Source: Streptomyces roseolus
GTDB taxonomy: Bacteria > Actinomycetota > Actinomycetes > Streptomycetales > Streptomycetaceae
Direction of reading: 5' to 3'
Length of the DNA stretch: 52,173 bases
Assembly: GCF_014649855.1 (NCBI RefSeq)
Contig: NZ_BMTV01000044.1
Location: 1 to 52,173 of the forward strand
A program made the translations under genes and the position numbers. The notes under the pieces are model-generated. The model saw only the letters and a list, made by a program, of their open reading frames with translations. It did not search any database and had not been told where the DNA came from. Of this stretch, positions 24,654 through 32,577 are shown in pieces (the stretch's first letter is position 1; each line of letters opens with the position of its first letter).

Positions 24654-24745
24654 GGACTCGCTCAGGTGCCGAGCGGGACTGGGACGATCCGCGCACCGTC
24701 AGCACCGCGCTTCCCACCGACGACTGAGCCCGTCCAGTGCGCTCC

Positions 24746-24769
24746 CTGCACGGGCGGCATCCCGTGCAG
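24746..24769 (+). terminator. Hairpin downstream of lipoprotein gene
   Basis: CTGCACGGG and CCCGTGCAG form a 9 bp stem with a 6-base loop, 93 bases past the stop. The rest of 24654-25000 shows no convincing gene. Confidence 0.5.
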
Positions 24770-25049
24770 GAGGACGCGCCCCGGCGGGATCTGCTCTGTG
24801 GCCTGAACCGCTGTTCGCCTGCGGGGCGCCCTCCCCCACGACCGTCCCGTCCTCGGCCCCGTCTGCGGCTTCGTCCCCGAGGGAGGGGTCCGGTGCGACC
24901 GGGGTGCCGGGGGAGGGCACCGACCCGGGCCGGATCGCCCTGCATCAGCCTCGCGCTGCCTCGAAGGCCCGCGACCAGGCCACCCGCGCACCCCGCCGCC
25001 GTCGGTACCACCCCACCTCCGACCGCCGGCCGCACCGCCCCCGGACGCG

Positions 25050-25290
25050 GTCCCGGCTGGGCTGGTGAAGACCTGGAAGGCTGCGTCAGCCGACTACCGC
25101 CTCGCTCTCGAAGCGCACCGCGCCGCCGCCGACCCCGCCCACCGGCGTCCCGCCGCGCCCGGCGACGGCGCCCCCTCCCGGATCCCCGCCGATGCCCAGG
25201 CGGCCTTCGCCGACTACCGCGCCCAGGCCCGCGAGACCGCCTCCGCGATCCAGGACGCCGCCATCCGCCGCGCCCGCGCCGAACGCGCCG
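25050..25290 (+). pseudogene. DUF721/DciA-like protein, C-terminal remnant
   Basis: The frame reads GLVKTWKAASADYRLALEAH, RAAADPAHRRPAAPG, ADAQAAFADYRAQARETASA, IQDAAIRRARAERAAARP. This is the C-terminal tail of Streptomyces DUF721 paralogues (VKTRETAS-GYRRALEAHR pattern) and aligns with the second copy at 38277-38455. The DUF721 core is absent and the frame drifts into non-homologous sequence after about 25290. Confidence 0.55.
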
Positions 25291-25471
25291 CCGCACGACC
25301 CTCCCCATCGTCTCCGACCGCACCCGTCAGCGCCTCGAACGCCTTCTTTCCGATCTTGAGAACGAGCAGGCGATGCCAGAGGACTGGAGACCGGTGTCGC
25401 CCCTTCCCGCCCCCTGGGCCGGCACGGCGCTGGCCGGCGGCGTCAGGCACGTGCGGTTCGGCGTCGGCGGG

Positions 25472-25561
25472 TCAGGGCCGGGTGCGCAGCAGCTCGGGCA
25501 CGCGGCTGTTCTGGGTGAGGCCCCGGCCGGTGTCGTACCCCCATCCGGTGTCGTTGCTCAT
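25472..25561 (-). CDS. GW-motif micropeptide, 29 residues
   Basis: ATG 25561 follows a strong AGGAGGGGA site, 5 nt upstream. The peptide begins MSNDTGWGYDTGRG and ends with a Leu/Arg-rich VPELLRTRP. A related gene lies at 33204-33344 (begins MSSDIGWGYSDAG). Conservation covers the ribosome site, the linker CGTC, the start codon and nine codons, and about 40 bases of leader. No membrane segment or family is recognised. It lies 200 bases downstream of a same-strand membrane-protein gene. Function unknown; a peptide precursor, signal or regulatory leader are all possible. Confidence 0.5.
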   Translation of the reverse strand: MSNDTGWGYDTGRGLTQNSRVPELLRTRP

Positions 25562-25761
25562 GACGGTCCCCTCCTGGTGCGCGGCGTCCGGTTCTGCGCC
25601 GACGAGGTGACCGTCGAGCCGAAGCACGGAAGTTGTCACAGGCAGAGCCGATCGAGCTGGAGCACGGGACTGGTCGAAGCCGCCTGATGGACACCAGCGA
25701 GGCACGCGGCTTGTCACGGATCCTCGTCCACGACCACCGTGGCCGACCAGGAAACGACCTC

Positions 25762-26385
25762 TCAGTATCCCAAGCCGGCGTAGATGGTGACGTTCTTGCC
25801 ATTGTCCGTGGCCCCGACGCACAGGTCACGCCGGTCGAGCAGCCAGCCGTTGGTACGGCAGCTCTCCCGCTGGAGGCCCAGTTCGCGGATGATCTCCGGG
25901 TGGGACAGGCCGTCCTCACCGGTGACCGTCGCGACGCGCCAGCAGCCGCCGGAACCGCAGCTGACGCCTTCGTCGACCAGGCTGATGCCCGGCGGCAATG
26001 AGGGGAGGGCCTTGGACGGCGGGGCCTCCGAACCATCGCTGATCAACAGCGCGTACAGGAGGCCGGCCACGACGGTGAGGGCGAACTGCGTTCCCAGGAA
26101 GCCGATCGCTCCGTTGCGCCGGGAGATCCATCGCGGCGGAGGAGAGTTCTCGTGCCGTCCTTCCAGTCCCGCTCCGCAGGCGATGAGCAGGGGCGCGAGA
26201 GCCGTGAACACGAGATGGGCGTCGGGTCTGGGAGCATCGAGCCAGCCCTGCTGGACACCGATCAGCAGACTGGCTCCGGCGAGCAGCATGCCACCGACCG
26301 CGAATCCGACGGGACGGGTACGGGCGATCGTCATCCAGACGACGGCGGGCGCGACGGCGAAGAGTATCCCCAGGACGGTCAGCAT
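25762..26385 (-). CDS. Hypothetical membrane protein with Cys-containing external domain
   Basis: A 207-residue protein starting MLTVLGILFAVAPAVVWMTI. Membrane segments lie at about 1-19, 24-40, 53-70 and 93-115 (GFLGTQFALTVVAGLLYAL). The C-terminal 90 residues appear external, with four cysteines (GVSCGSGGCWRVATVTG, RESCRTNGWLLDRRDLCVG) and the ending NGKNVTIYAGLGY. The start is uncertain: ATG 26385 lacks a clear ribosome site and ATG 26457 is an in-frame alternative. No family recognised. Possibly co-transcribed with the downstream micropeptide. Confidence 0.7.
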   Translation of the reverse strand: MLTVLGILFAVAPAVVWMTIARTRPVGFAVGGMLLAGASLLIGVQQGWLDAPRPDAHLVFTALAPLLIACGAGLEGRHENSPPPRWISRRNGAIGFLGTQFALTVVAGLLYALLISDGSEAPPSKALPSLPPGISLVDEGVSCGSGGCWRVATVTGEDGLSHPEIIRELGLQRESCRTNGWLLDRRDLCVGATDNGKNVTIYAGLGY

Positions 26386-26804
26386 GTACGGGGGGACGTG
26401 CGCCCCCGAGCGCCCGGTTCCACACGGCCGGAGCGGCTTACCGCGCGCCCCGGCCATGTCGTCCAGACGCAGGCCCGCGGCCGGGCCGGACGAAGCCTCG
26501 CCAAGCTGCCGGTCGACAGGCCGCCGGCAGAAGTGTCCTCGGCGTCGTCGCTGCGGTTGTCCTACACGGTGGTGCTCCTCGGTGAAAGCGCCGGACCTCA
26601 CCGGGACCGGGTCCGCTCTCACCTGCTACAGGTGTCGATCCGGGTGGCCGTGTGACACTCACCGTGATCATTTTTCGGGCACGTCGTCGAGGAGCCCCGT
26701 GGAGCGGGCGCTGCCCGCATCCGTCGTGCCCCGGCTCCTCGCGGGTACCAGCATCCACCTCACACGCGCCACTGCCCCGGCGCTTCCCACCTGGATGAGG
26801 AGAC
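26386..26804. other. Intergenic, no gene seen
   Basis: No credible coding sequence in these 420 bases. They should contain the promoter of the minus-strand membrane protein. GAGGAG at about 26795 precedes the DUF721 remnant. Confidence 0.4.
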
Positions 26805-26975
26805 GTGGTGGCCGAGACCGCCACCCCACCGACCGCGCCGACGGCGGAGCCGGTCGGAGCCTGCCTGGCGTCGTCCGGCCTCGACCTTGCCCGGCTCTTC
26901 CTGCACCAGGCCGGCGGCGCCGCGAAGACCCGCGGGGTACAGGCCGGGGCCCGTACGCCCCGGCACCGGCGCTGC
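26805..26975 (+). pseudogene. DUF721/DciA-like protein, N-terminal scrap
   Basis: GTG 26805 with GAGGAG upstream reads VAETATPPTAPTAEPVGACL then SSGLDLARLFLHQAGGAAKT, RGVQAGARTPRHRR. The SG(V/L)DLAR...A..AAK.RG pattern is the N-terminal signature of Streptomyces DUF721 paralogues, as at 19236. The core domain is missing and CRISPR-like sequence follows directly. Confidence 0.45.
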
Positions 26976-27057
26976 TTCCCAGCCGCGCGCATCGTCGGAG
27001 ACCAGCGGGAGGTCAGGGTGACGAACACCTGCTCCCCGCCTGCGCGGGACGGTGCCG
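26972..27057. CRISPR. CRISPR-like repeat pair, strongly degenerate
   Basis: A good repeat copy lies at 27029-27057 (CTGCTCCCCGCCTGCGCGGG, then ACGGTGCCG). A weaker copy begins at 26972 (CTGCTTCCCAGCCGCGCGC), 57 bases before. The spacing is 4 short of the 61-base period, so an indel must be assumed. Confidence 0.4.
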
Positions 27058-27068
27058 TGTCTGGCCGG

Positions 27069-27260
27069 CCTCGCGCTTTCACGAGCGGGCTTGTGTTGTT
27101 CTTGACCGGATAGCCGGAGAGCGCTGCTGAGCTGCAACGACGGGGCTTGCCGGAAGTTCTGCCCGCTGGGAAGGAAGAAGCACTCCCCAGGTGAACGAGC
27201 GCATCGGTCCCCTCCCGCCGGTTCGAGGCCTTGTCGGCGGTGGCGGAGGCGCGTAGGGAC
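27069..27260 (+). mobile_element. IS1380-like left end, remnant
   Basis: The sequence CCTCGCGCTTTCACGAGCGG (27069) parallels CCTCGCGTTTTCATGACGCG at 30082, and GCACTCCCCAGGTGAACG here parallels GCACTTCCCAGGTGAAGC at about 30188. The second locus leads into an IS1380 transposase. Here the transposase is lost after VNERIGPLPPVRGLVGG. Confidence 0.5.
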
Positions 27261-27308
27261 CCGCAAAATCGGTGCGTGAGGTCCGGGGCGCTGCACCGGC
27301 GGTGGTGC

Positions 27309-27349
27309 GGGTCCGCAGCCGGTCGGGGGATGTGCCCGGCCGCGGACCC
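27309..27349 (-). terminator. Hairpin terminator of the MFS gene
   Basis: GGGTCCGCAGCCGG (27309-27322) and CCGGCCGCGGACCC (27336-27349) pair with one mismatch, 30 bases beyond the minus-strand stop codon at 27379. Confidence 0.6.
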
Positions 27350-27378
27350 GGTTCGGGGTGGGAACCTTTCAGCCCAGC

Positions 27379-28851
27379 TCAGCGGGAGACGGCACCGATC
27401 TCGTCGGCCCGGCCGCTCGGCTCGCCCACGGGCTGCGGTGCCGGGCCGCCGGGCTTGCGCAGGGTGAAGGCGAGCAGCCCGCCCACGACCGCGGCCGCGC
27501 CGCCCACCCATGTCGCCGTGCGCAGGCCGTCCGCGACGGTGGACAGGGCCGGCTCGGCGTCGGAGTCCAGGTCCAGGCCCGCGGTGGACACGGCCACCAG
27601 GACGGCGAGACCTGCGGCGCCGCCGATCTGCTGCGCCGCGCTGGCAAGCGCGGAGGCGATACCGGCCTCGCTCGGGTCGACCCCGGAGGCGGCGCAGATG
27701 AACATGGCCGGGAACGTGACACCGCCGCCGATGCCCCATACGACCAGGCCGATGAGGAGCTGCCAGAAGGGGGCGTCGGTGGTCATCGTGACGGCCAGGA
27801 CGATCATGCCGATGCCGTTGACGGCCATGCCCGCGAACAGGGTCGCGCGCGGCCCGAACCTCCCCAGCAGGATGCCGGTGAGCTTGAGCGAGGAGACCAT
27901 CGAGACGACGGTGAGCGGGAGGAAGGCGAGGCCCGCCTGCAGTGCGTCGTACCCGAGCACGTCCTGCATGTGGTTGGTGAACAGGTAGTACGAGCCGGAC
28001 AGCGAACTCTGGAACACGAGGATGATCAGGATCGCCGTCACCAGACTGCGGTTGCGGAACAGCCGCATCGGTGCGAGCGGGGCCCGGGTCCTGGTCTCGA
28101 CCAGGGCGAAGACGGCGAGGAGAACCAGGCCCGCGACGATGGAGCCGACGCCGCGCAACGAACCCCAGCCCGCCTCGGGGCCGCTCACCAGGCCCAAGAC
28201 CAGCAGGGACGAACCGGCGGTGGCGAGCAGCGCCCCCGGAAGGTCGAAGCTGGCGTCGCTGCTGGAACGCTCGTCGGGCGGCAGGACGGACGGAGCCGCC
28301 ACCGCGGCCAGCAGCGCCATCGGGACCAGGATGAACAGCACCCACTCCCAGCCCCAGGCGTTGGTGAGCAGGCCGCCGAGCAGGGCGCCGGCCGCCAGGC
28401 CGCCGCTGCCGGAGGCGCCCCAGACGGCGAGCGCGCGGTTGCGCGCGGCGCCCTCCCCGAAACGGGTGTTCACCAGCATGAGCGTGGCGGGAGAGAGCAG
28501 GGCGGCGCCGAGACCCTGTAAGGCACGGGCGGCGATGAGCACACCGGGATCCGTGGCCAGACCGCCGACGAGGCACGACGCCCCGAAGACGACCGCGCCG
28601 GCGACGAAGAGGCGCCGGCCGCCGAGCCGGTCGACCAGCCTGCCGCCGAACAGCAGGAGGCCGCCGAACGCCACGGCGTAGGCGCTGACCACCCACTGCA
28701 GCGACTGCGTGGTGAATCCGAGCGCGCTTCCGATGTCGGGAAGTGCCACGTACACGATGTTGTAGTCCGCGGCAACGAGGAACTGGGCGAAGGCCAGCAG
28801 CGCGAGCATCAGCCCGGGATGCGGCTTGCCCTTGGGGGCGGTATCGACCAC
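27379..28851 (-). CDS. MFS drug-resistance transporter (DHA2, 14-TM type)
   Basis: A 490-residue membrane protein. The start is GTG 28851 with AAAGGAAG 7 nt upstream; longer frames run into the promoter. Motif A (GGRLVDRLGGRRLFVAG) follows TM2, and motif C-like GLGAALLSPATLMLVNTRF is present. There are about 14 hydrophobic segments, consistent with the EmrB/QacA branch of proton-coupled exporters. It is divergent from a TetR gene, the usual arrangement for repressor-controlled efflux. Substrate unknown. Confidence 0.92.
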   Translation of the reverse strand: MVDTAPKGKPHPGLMLALLAFAQFLVAADYNIVYVALPDIGSALGFTTQSLQWVVSAYAVAFGGLLLFGGRLVDRLGGRRLFVAGAVVFGASCLVGGLATDPGVLIAARALQGLGAALLSPATLMLVNTRFGEGAARNRALAVWGASGSGGLAAGALLGGLLTNAWGWEWVLFILVPMALLAAVAAPSVLPPDERSSSDASFDLPGALLATAGSSLLVLGLVSGPEAGWGSLRGVGSIVAGLVLLAVFALVETRTRAPLAPMRLFRNRSLVTAILIILVFQSSLSGSYYLFTNHMQDVLGYDALQAGLAFLPLTVVSMVSSLKLTGILLGRFGPRATLFAGMAVNGIGMIVLAVTMTTDAPFWQLLIGLVVWGIGGGVTFPAMFICAASGVDPSEAGIASALASAAQQIGGAAGLAVLVAVSTAGLDLDSDAEPALSTVADGLRTATWVGGAAAVVGGLLAFTLRKPGGPAPQPVGEPSGRADEIGAVSR

Positions 28852-28936
28852 GACAGAGCTTCCTTTGTCACTGGGGCCCGTCCACACGGTGGGCCCGGCA
28901 GGTATGAGTTGCGTCGAGTACACGGCGTTCAATAAC

Positions 28937-28952
28937 AACACGCCGGAGTGTT
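28937..28952. promoter_or_regulatory. Palindrome in MFS promoter, possible TetR operator
   Basis: AACACGCC-GGAGTGTT is an imperfect 16 bp dyad (7 of 8 pairs) about 90 bases upstream of the MFS start codon, in AT-richer DNA (AATAACAACA) than its surroundings. Location between divergent repressor and exporter genes makes it a candidate operator. Confidence 0.5.
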
Positions 28953-29011
28953 ACTCAATGGCACTCGACTGTCAAACGCCGTTTTGTCGGCGGGAAGTTG
29001 GCCGGAAGTGA

Positions 29012-29071
29012 CACTCCCTCACGGACGTAAGGACCGTCATCGGTTGTGGTCCTTACGTTCGTGAAGGAGTG
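29012..29071. promoter_or_regulatory. Long inverted repeat upstream of tetR
   Basis: CACTCCCTCACGGACGTAAG... (29012-29035) pairs with 29048-29071 (22 of 24 bases) around a 12-base loop. It ends 57 bases before the tetR start codon. It could be an operator or an RNA hairpin. Confidence 0.6.
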
Positions 29072-29128
29072 AACGGCAATCAATATCTGATCAGGGAGCA
29101 AAAAACTTCACGCTGTTACGATGGCTTC

Positions 29129-29854
29129 ATGGCAGACCCGAAACCGAGCAGGCGTGAGCGGCTCCGCGCAGAAGCCGCCCAGGAGATCAAGGCGATCGCG
29201 CTGAAGCACATGGCGGAGAACGGCACGGCAGCCGTGTCCCTGCGTGCCATCGCTCGCGAGATGGGGATGACCGCCGGCGCCATCTACAGCTACTACGACA
29301 CGCGGGACGCTTTGATCGCGGCCCTGGTCGCCGACGTCTACAATTCCCTGGCGCACGCGCTGGAGGAGGCCGTCGCCGCCGCGCCGGAAGGGCCGGTCGG
29401 CCAGGTCATGGCCTACGGTCAGGCGTACCGCAACTGGGCGGTCGCCAACCCGCAGGAGTTCCGCCTCGTCTACGGCGACCCGGTGCCGGACTACCAGGCT
29501 CCCGTGCGCGGTCCGGCCGCCGAGGCCGAGCACCGCGCCTGCACGGCGCTGACCGGAGTCGTGGTTGCCGCCTGGCCCTGGGCCCGGCGGCTCCACGCCG
29601 ACGAGAGCTACGACTGGGACGACTACGACCCCGAGTTCGTCAGGACCGTGCGCTCGGCCTTCCCGGACCTGCACCCGTCCGCCGTGGCGCTGGCGATGCG
29701 GTTGTGGGGGCGGTTGCACGGGCTCGTGTCGCTGGAGATCTACGGGCACCTGCGACCCCAGGTGCAGGACCCGGCCAGGCTGTACCAAGCCGAACTGGTC
29801 GACCTCACGCACCTGTTGGGACTGACCGCGCCGGTCGGCGCGGTCCTCGACTGA
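29129..29854 (+). CDS. TetR-family transcriptional regulator
   Basis: A 241-residue regulator starting MADPKPSRRERLRAEAAQEI. The helix-turn-helix is at about 36-56: VSLRAIAREMGMTAGAIYSY, then YDTRDALIAAL. The C-terminal ligand domain (WAVANPQEFRLVYGDPVPDY, MRLWGRLHGLVSLEIYGHL) matches the WHG/TetR_C group common in actinobacteria. ATG 29129 has no evident ribosome site, so transcripts may be leaderless. Divergent from the MFS exporter, which it most likely represses. A 31 bp perfect hairpin follows. Confidence 0.9.
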   Translation: MADPKPSRRERLRAEAAQEIKAIALKHMAENGTAAVSLRAIAREMGMTAGAIYSYYDTRDALIAALVADVYNSLAHALEEAVAAAPEGPVGQVMAYGQAYRNWAVANPQEFRLVYGDPVPDYQAPVRGPAAEAEHRACTALTGVVVAAWPWARRLHADESYDWDDYDPEFVRTVRSAFPDLHPSAVALAMRLWGRLHGLVSLEIYGHLRPQVQDPARLYQAELVDLTHLLGLTAPVGAVLD

Positions 29855-29858
29855 CGTC

Positions 29859-29922
29859 GCGCCGCGCGACACGGCGCCGGGCCGCACCCGCGGGTGCGGC
29901 CCGGCGCCGTGTCGCGCGGCGC
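29859..29922 (+). terminator. Perfect 31 bp hairpin after tetR
   Basis: 29859-29889 and 29892-29922 are perfectly complementary over 31 bases with a 2-base centre. It starts 4 bases after the tetR stop codon. There is no T-tract. Bases 29923-30081 contain nothing recognised. Confidence 0.8.
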
Positions 29923-30081
29923 TCTTCCGAGCGGACGAACTCCCGGCGCCGCGCGGCTTGACAGTCAGTAGCGCTTCACCACTGTTGGCCGCGCCAGAAC
30001 TGAACGGCGTGCACTTCTCGGGCTCCCTGTCGAAGATGCCGAGGTCTGCCTCGCCGCGTGCGTGGACGGCAGGCAGCCTTA

Positions 30082-30990
30082 CCTCGCGTTTTCATGACGC
30101 GGGCTGTCCGGTAGGCGGCCAGGAAAACAGAAAGCTCCTCTGGCCAGCAACAACAAGGATTGTCGAGGTCCTTGTCGCCACCGCCGGGGGCACTTCCCAG
30201 GTGAAGCGCTCCATGGGCCCTATCCCCGTGTCCGCGTTCAGGGCGACGGCCGCCAGGTCGTCTCCCGGGCCGGGGCGGTCCTCCTCGTCGGAACGGTCCG
30301 CAAGTCCGGTCTCGACCGGGCGGTATCCCGAGTTCTGGCGTCGTGGCGCAAGCAGCGGGCCGTCCACGATCCCGGCGAGATCCCCATGGATGTCGCGCCG
30401 GCGGTCGCGCTGGGCGGGGACTGCCTCGCAGACGTCGCGATGCTGCGGTGCGAGCCGGCCGTCTTCGGCCCGGTCGCCTCCGACCCGACCGTCTCCCGCC
30501 TGATCGGCACCCTCGCCGCCTCCGGCGAGAAGGCCCTGCGGGCCGTCCGGTCCGCACGGTCCGAAGTCCGCCAGCGGATCTGGTCGGTGTCCGGGGAGAA
30601 CGCCCCGGACACCGACGGTCAGGTCACGGTCGACCTCGACGACGTGCTGGTGACCGCGCACTCGGACAAGGAGGACGCGGCCGCGACCTGGAAGAAGACC
30701 TACGGCCACCACCCCCTGACGGCCTTCGTCGGCCACGGTCCGGGCGGCACCGGCGAGCTCGTCGCCGCTCTCCTCAGGCCGGGGAACGCGGGCTCGAACA
30801 CGGCCGCCGACCACATCACCACCGCCCACCTCGCCCTGGCCCAACTGCCCAAGCACTGCAGACGAGGACGGCAGACACTGATCCGCACGGACTCCGTCGG
30901 CGGCACCCACGACTTCGTGTCCTGGCTCGCGAAGCAGGGTCGATGGCTGTCCTACTCGGTCGGCACGTCCGACATGCCGTCCCAGGACCG
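30082..30990 (+). mobile_element. IS1380-family element, 5' part with truncated transposase
   Basis: The left end begins CCTCGCGTTTTCATGACGCG. The transposase is recognisable from about 30220: VRKSGLDRAVSRVLASWRKQ, MDVAPAVALGGDCLADVAML, DPTVSRLIGTLAASGEKALR, GQVTVDLDDVLVTAHSDKED, GNAGSNTAADHITTAHLALA, LIRTDSVGGTHDFVSWLAKQ. These include the IS1380 DDE region (DLDD, RTDSVGGTHDF). Homology ends after GRWLSYSVGT near 30965, and the remaining 40 percent and right end are absent. Frame shifts occur upstream of 30220. Confidence 0.8.
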
Positions 30991-31121
30991 GTCCGCGACG
31001 AGCACCGTCCCTGCGCTGCTGGGCATCCGCCCTCCTGGCCTCCGGCCGACCGCGTTCCGGTCCGCGACCAGGCTCGTCAGCGCAGCCCACCCCCGCACAT
31101 CGACAGAACCGATCGGGTGAC

Positions 31122-31166
31122 GTCTTCCCCGTCTTCCCCGTCTTCCCCGTCTTCCTCGTCCTCCCC
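31122..31166. repeat. Five tandem 9 bp repeats (GTCTTCCCC)
   Basis: GTCTTCCCC occurs at 31122, 31131 and 31140, then GTCTTCCTC at 31149 and GTCCTCCCC at 31158. It lies in non-coding DNA between the IS1380 remnant and the TY-Chap gene. Nothing else is seen in 30991-31249. Confidence 0.85.
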
Positions 31167-31249
31167 GTCATACGTGGCGGGCGCGGCGGGCTGACCGCCA
31201 AGATCCACTTGGCAGTCGAACACAAGAGGTCCACACGGCGTCCCGGAGC

Positions 31250-31684
31250 TCAGTCGCCTTTGAGGCCCAGCGAGGGGAGACGCAAGGGGCGGTTTCCGCG
31301 TGTCCAGGCTTTGTACACCAGGGTCTCCGGGCTGGTGATCCGCAGGGCGTCGCGCAGTCCGGTCACCGTCATCGCCGCCAGCCTGCGATAGGCGTCCGAC
31401 GTCGAGGGCCAGGGCAGTTCGGTCTGCCGGTTGTGGCCGTAGACGGTGTCCTCGGGCTGTCGCCAGCCTGCCTCGGTGATCAGCCGGTGTCCGGTCTCAC
31501 CGGCGCGCGCCGGAGGGTCGAGGTAGTGATCGGCGACCAGTTGGGCCTCCGCCCTTTCGTCGGCCTGGAGGAACTGCGCGTACCGCCCCGGCGGTCCGTC
31601 CTCCCTGATGATGAGCACCGAGCCGGTGGTCAGCGTGGAGAGTTGTTCGGCCAGCCTCTCGCTGAACTCGTCCCACTCCGTCAC
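31250..31684 (-). CDS. TY-Chap domain protein
   Basis: A 144-residue protein starting at GTG 31684, which overlaps the stop of the upstream gene (GTGA), with GAGGAG before it, so the two are translationally coupled. The sequence opens MTEWDEFSERLAEQLSTLTT, continues GSVLIIREDGPPGRYAQFLQ and LITEAGWRQPEDTVYGHN, matching the TY-Chap fold (YbjN / type III chaperone-like) found next to actinobacterial secretion and polymorphic-toxin loci. No toxin is adjacent. Possible chaperone or immunity function is inference. Confidence 0.75.
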   Translation of the reverse strand: MTEWDEFSERLAEQLSTLTTGSVLIIREDGPPGRYAQFLQADERAEAQLVADHYLDPPARAGETGHRLITEAGWRQPEDTVYGHNRQTELPWPSTSDAYRRLAAMTVTGLRDALRITSPETLVYKAWTRGNRPLRLPSLGLKGD

Positions 31685-32190
31685 GGCTGCTCCTCGTCAT
31701 CCATCTCGTCCAGCCGTTGCAGTTCCTCGTCGAGAGCCAGCCGCTTGTTGGTCACCAGCTCCAGGTACACCGAGCTTTCTGAGCGCTCGAGAAGCAGAGT
31801 GGTGTCGGTGCCGACCCAGTGGATCGCGGCGTACCTGCCCGGACTCCGGTCCGTAGGCTCGCCCAGGACGTCGCGGAGAGCGGTCGACATCCGCGCGAAC
31901 GCGTCAAGGGTCTGGTCCCACCGGTGCGCGTGGTCGGTCAGGCGCAGTCGGACCCGCTCGACCGTCTCCTCTTCCCGTTCTCGCCTGCGGCGGGCCCCTT
32001 CACCGTCCTCCCTCTCGAGCACCGTGTCGAGCGCGTCCCACCGCGGCCGGATCACCAGTGCCCGCCGAGTGAACCCCGGCGCCCGCCTCGCACTGGGCGT
32101 AGCGCCCAACTCCCAAGTGCGGTCCAGCGCCTGCAACCGTGTCGCGAGTTCGACGACCTCGGTATCGCTCAATGCACGCCATCGCGTCAT
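31681..32190 (-). CDS. DUF6301-like hypothetical protein
   Basis: A 169-residue protein beginning MTRWRALSDTEVVELATRLQ ALDRTW, which resembles the N-terminus of DUF6301 proteins of Streptomyces. The middle is Arg/Glu-rich and helical (EREDGEGARRRREREEETVE), and the end has GRYAAIHWVGTDTTLLLERS then ALDEELQRLDEMDDEEQP. ATG 32190 is the first sensible start. It forms a two-gene operon with the TY-Chap gene by a 4-base overlap. DUF6301 and TY-Chap proteins are typical of immunity-type clusters; function here is unknown. Confidence 0.7.
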   Translation of the reverse strand: MTRWRALSDTEVVELATRLQALDRTWELGATPSARRAPGFTRRALVIRPRWDALDTVLEREDGEGARRRREREEETVERVRLRLTDHAHRWDQTLDAFARMSTALRDVLGEPTDRSPGRYAAIHWVGTDTTLLLERSESSVYLELVTNKRLALDEELQRLDEMDDEEQP

Positions 32191-32577
32191 ACACAGCCAG
32201 AGAAACGGTGCCCCCCCCACGGACCCGCCCCCTGTCCTCCTTACCCTCCGTACGGCCGTCCCGCACACCATCGATCTGCCCGGAACCCGCCGAGTCGCGA
32301 CCACGCGTCGGCGTCGGTCAGACCACCCATCCCGACATCGGCCAGGCGTCTTCAGGGCGCTAGCCTATCTCCAGAATTGGAACGGCTTTCCAGAAAGACG
32401 GTTCCGGGGGAGGCCGTTCGCGCCCTCGCAGGGGGAGCCGGAGCGGCGAGTCCCACTCGGATTCGGTCTTTCGCTCGGGAGCCGCAGCATCGACCGAGCC
32501 GGGAACGTCGTATCCAGGGGGCGGGGCGATCTGCGTGCCTGCCGGGACAGTCACAGAGAAGTGACAGGGAGGTGCTT
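32191..32577. other. Divergent promoter region, no gene seen
   Basis: These 390 bases separate divergent genes and should contain both promoters. A run of eight C lies near 32212. No recognisable coding sequence. Confidence 0.4.

Noticed and set aside
28826..29128. Short plus-strand frames in the MFS/TetR intergenic region
   Set aside because: They overlap the promoters and the inverted repeats, and lack ribosome sites and similarity.
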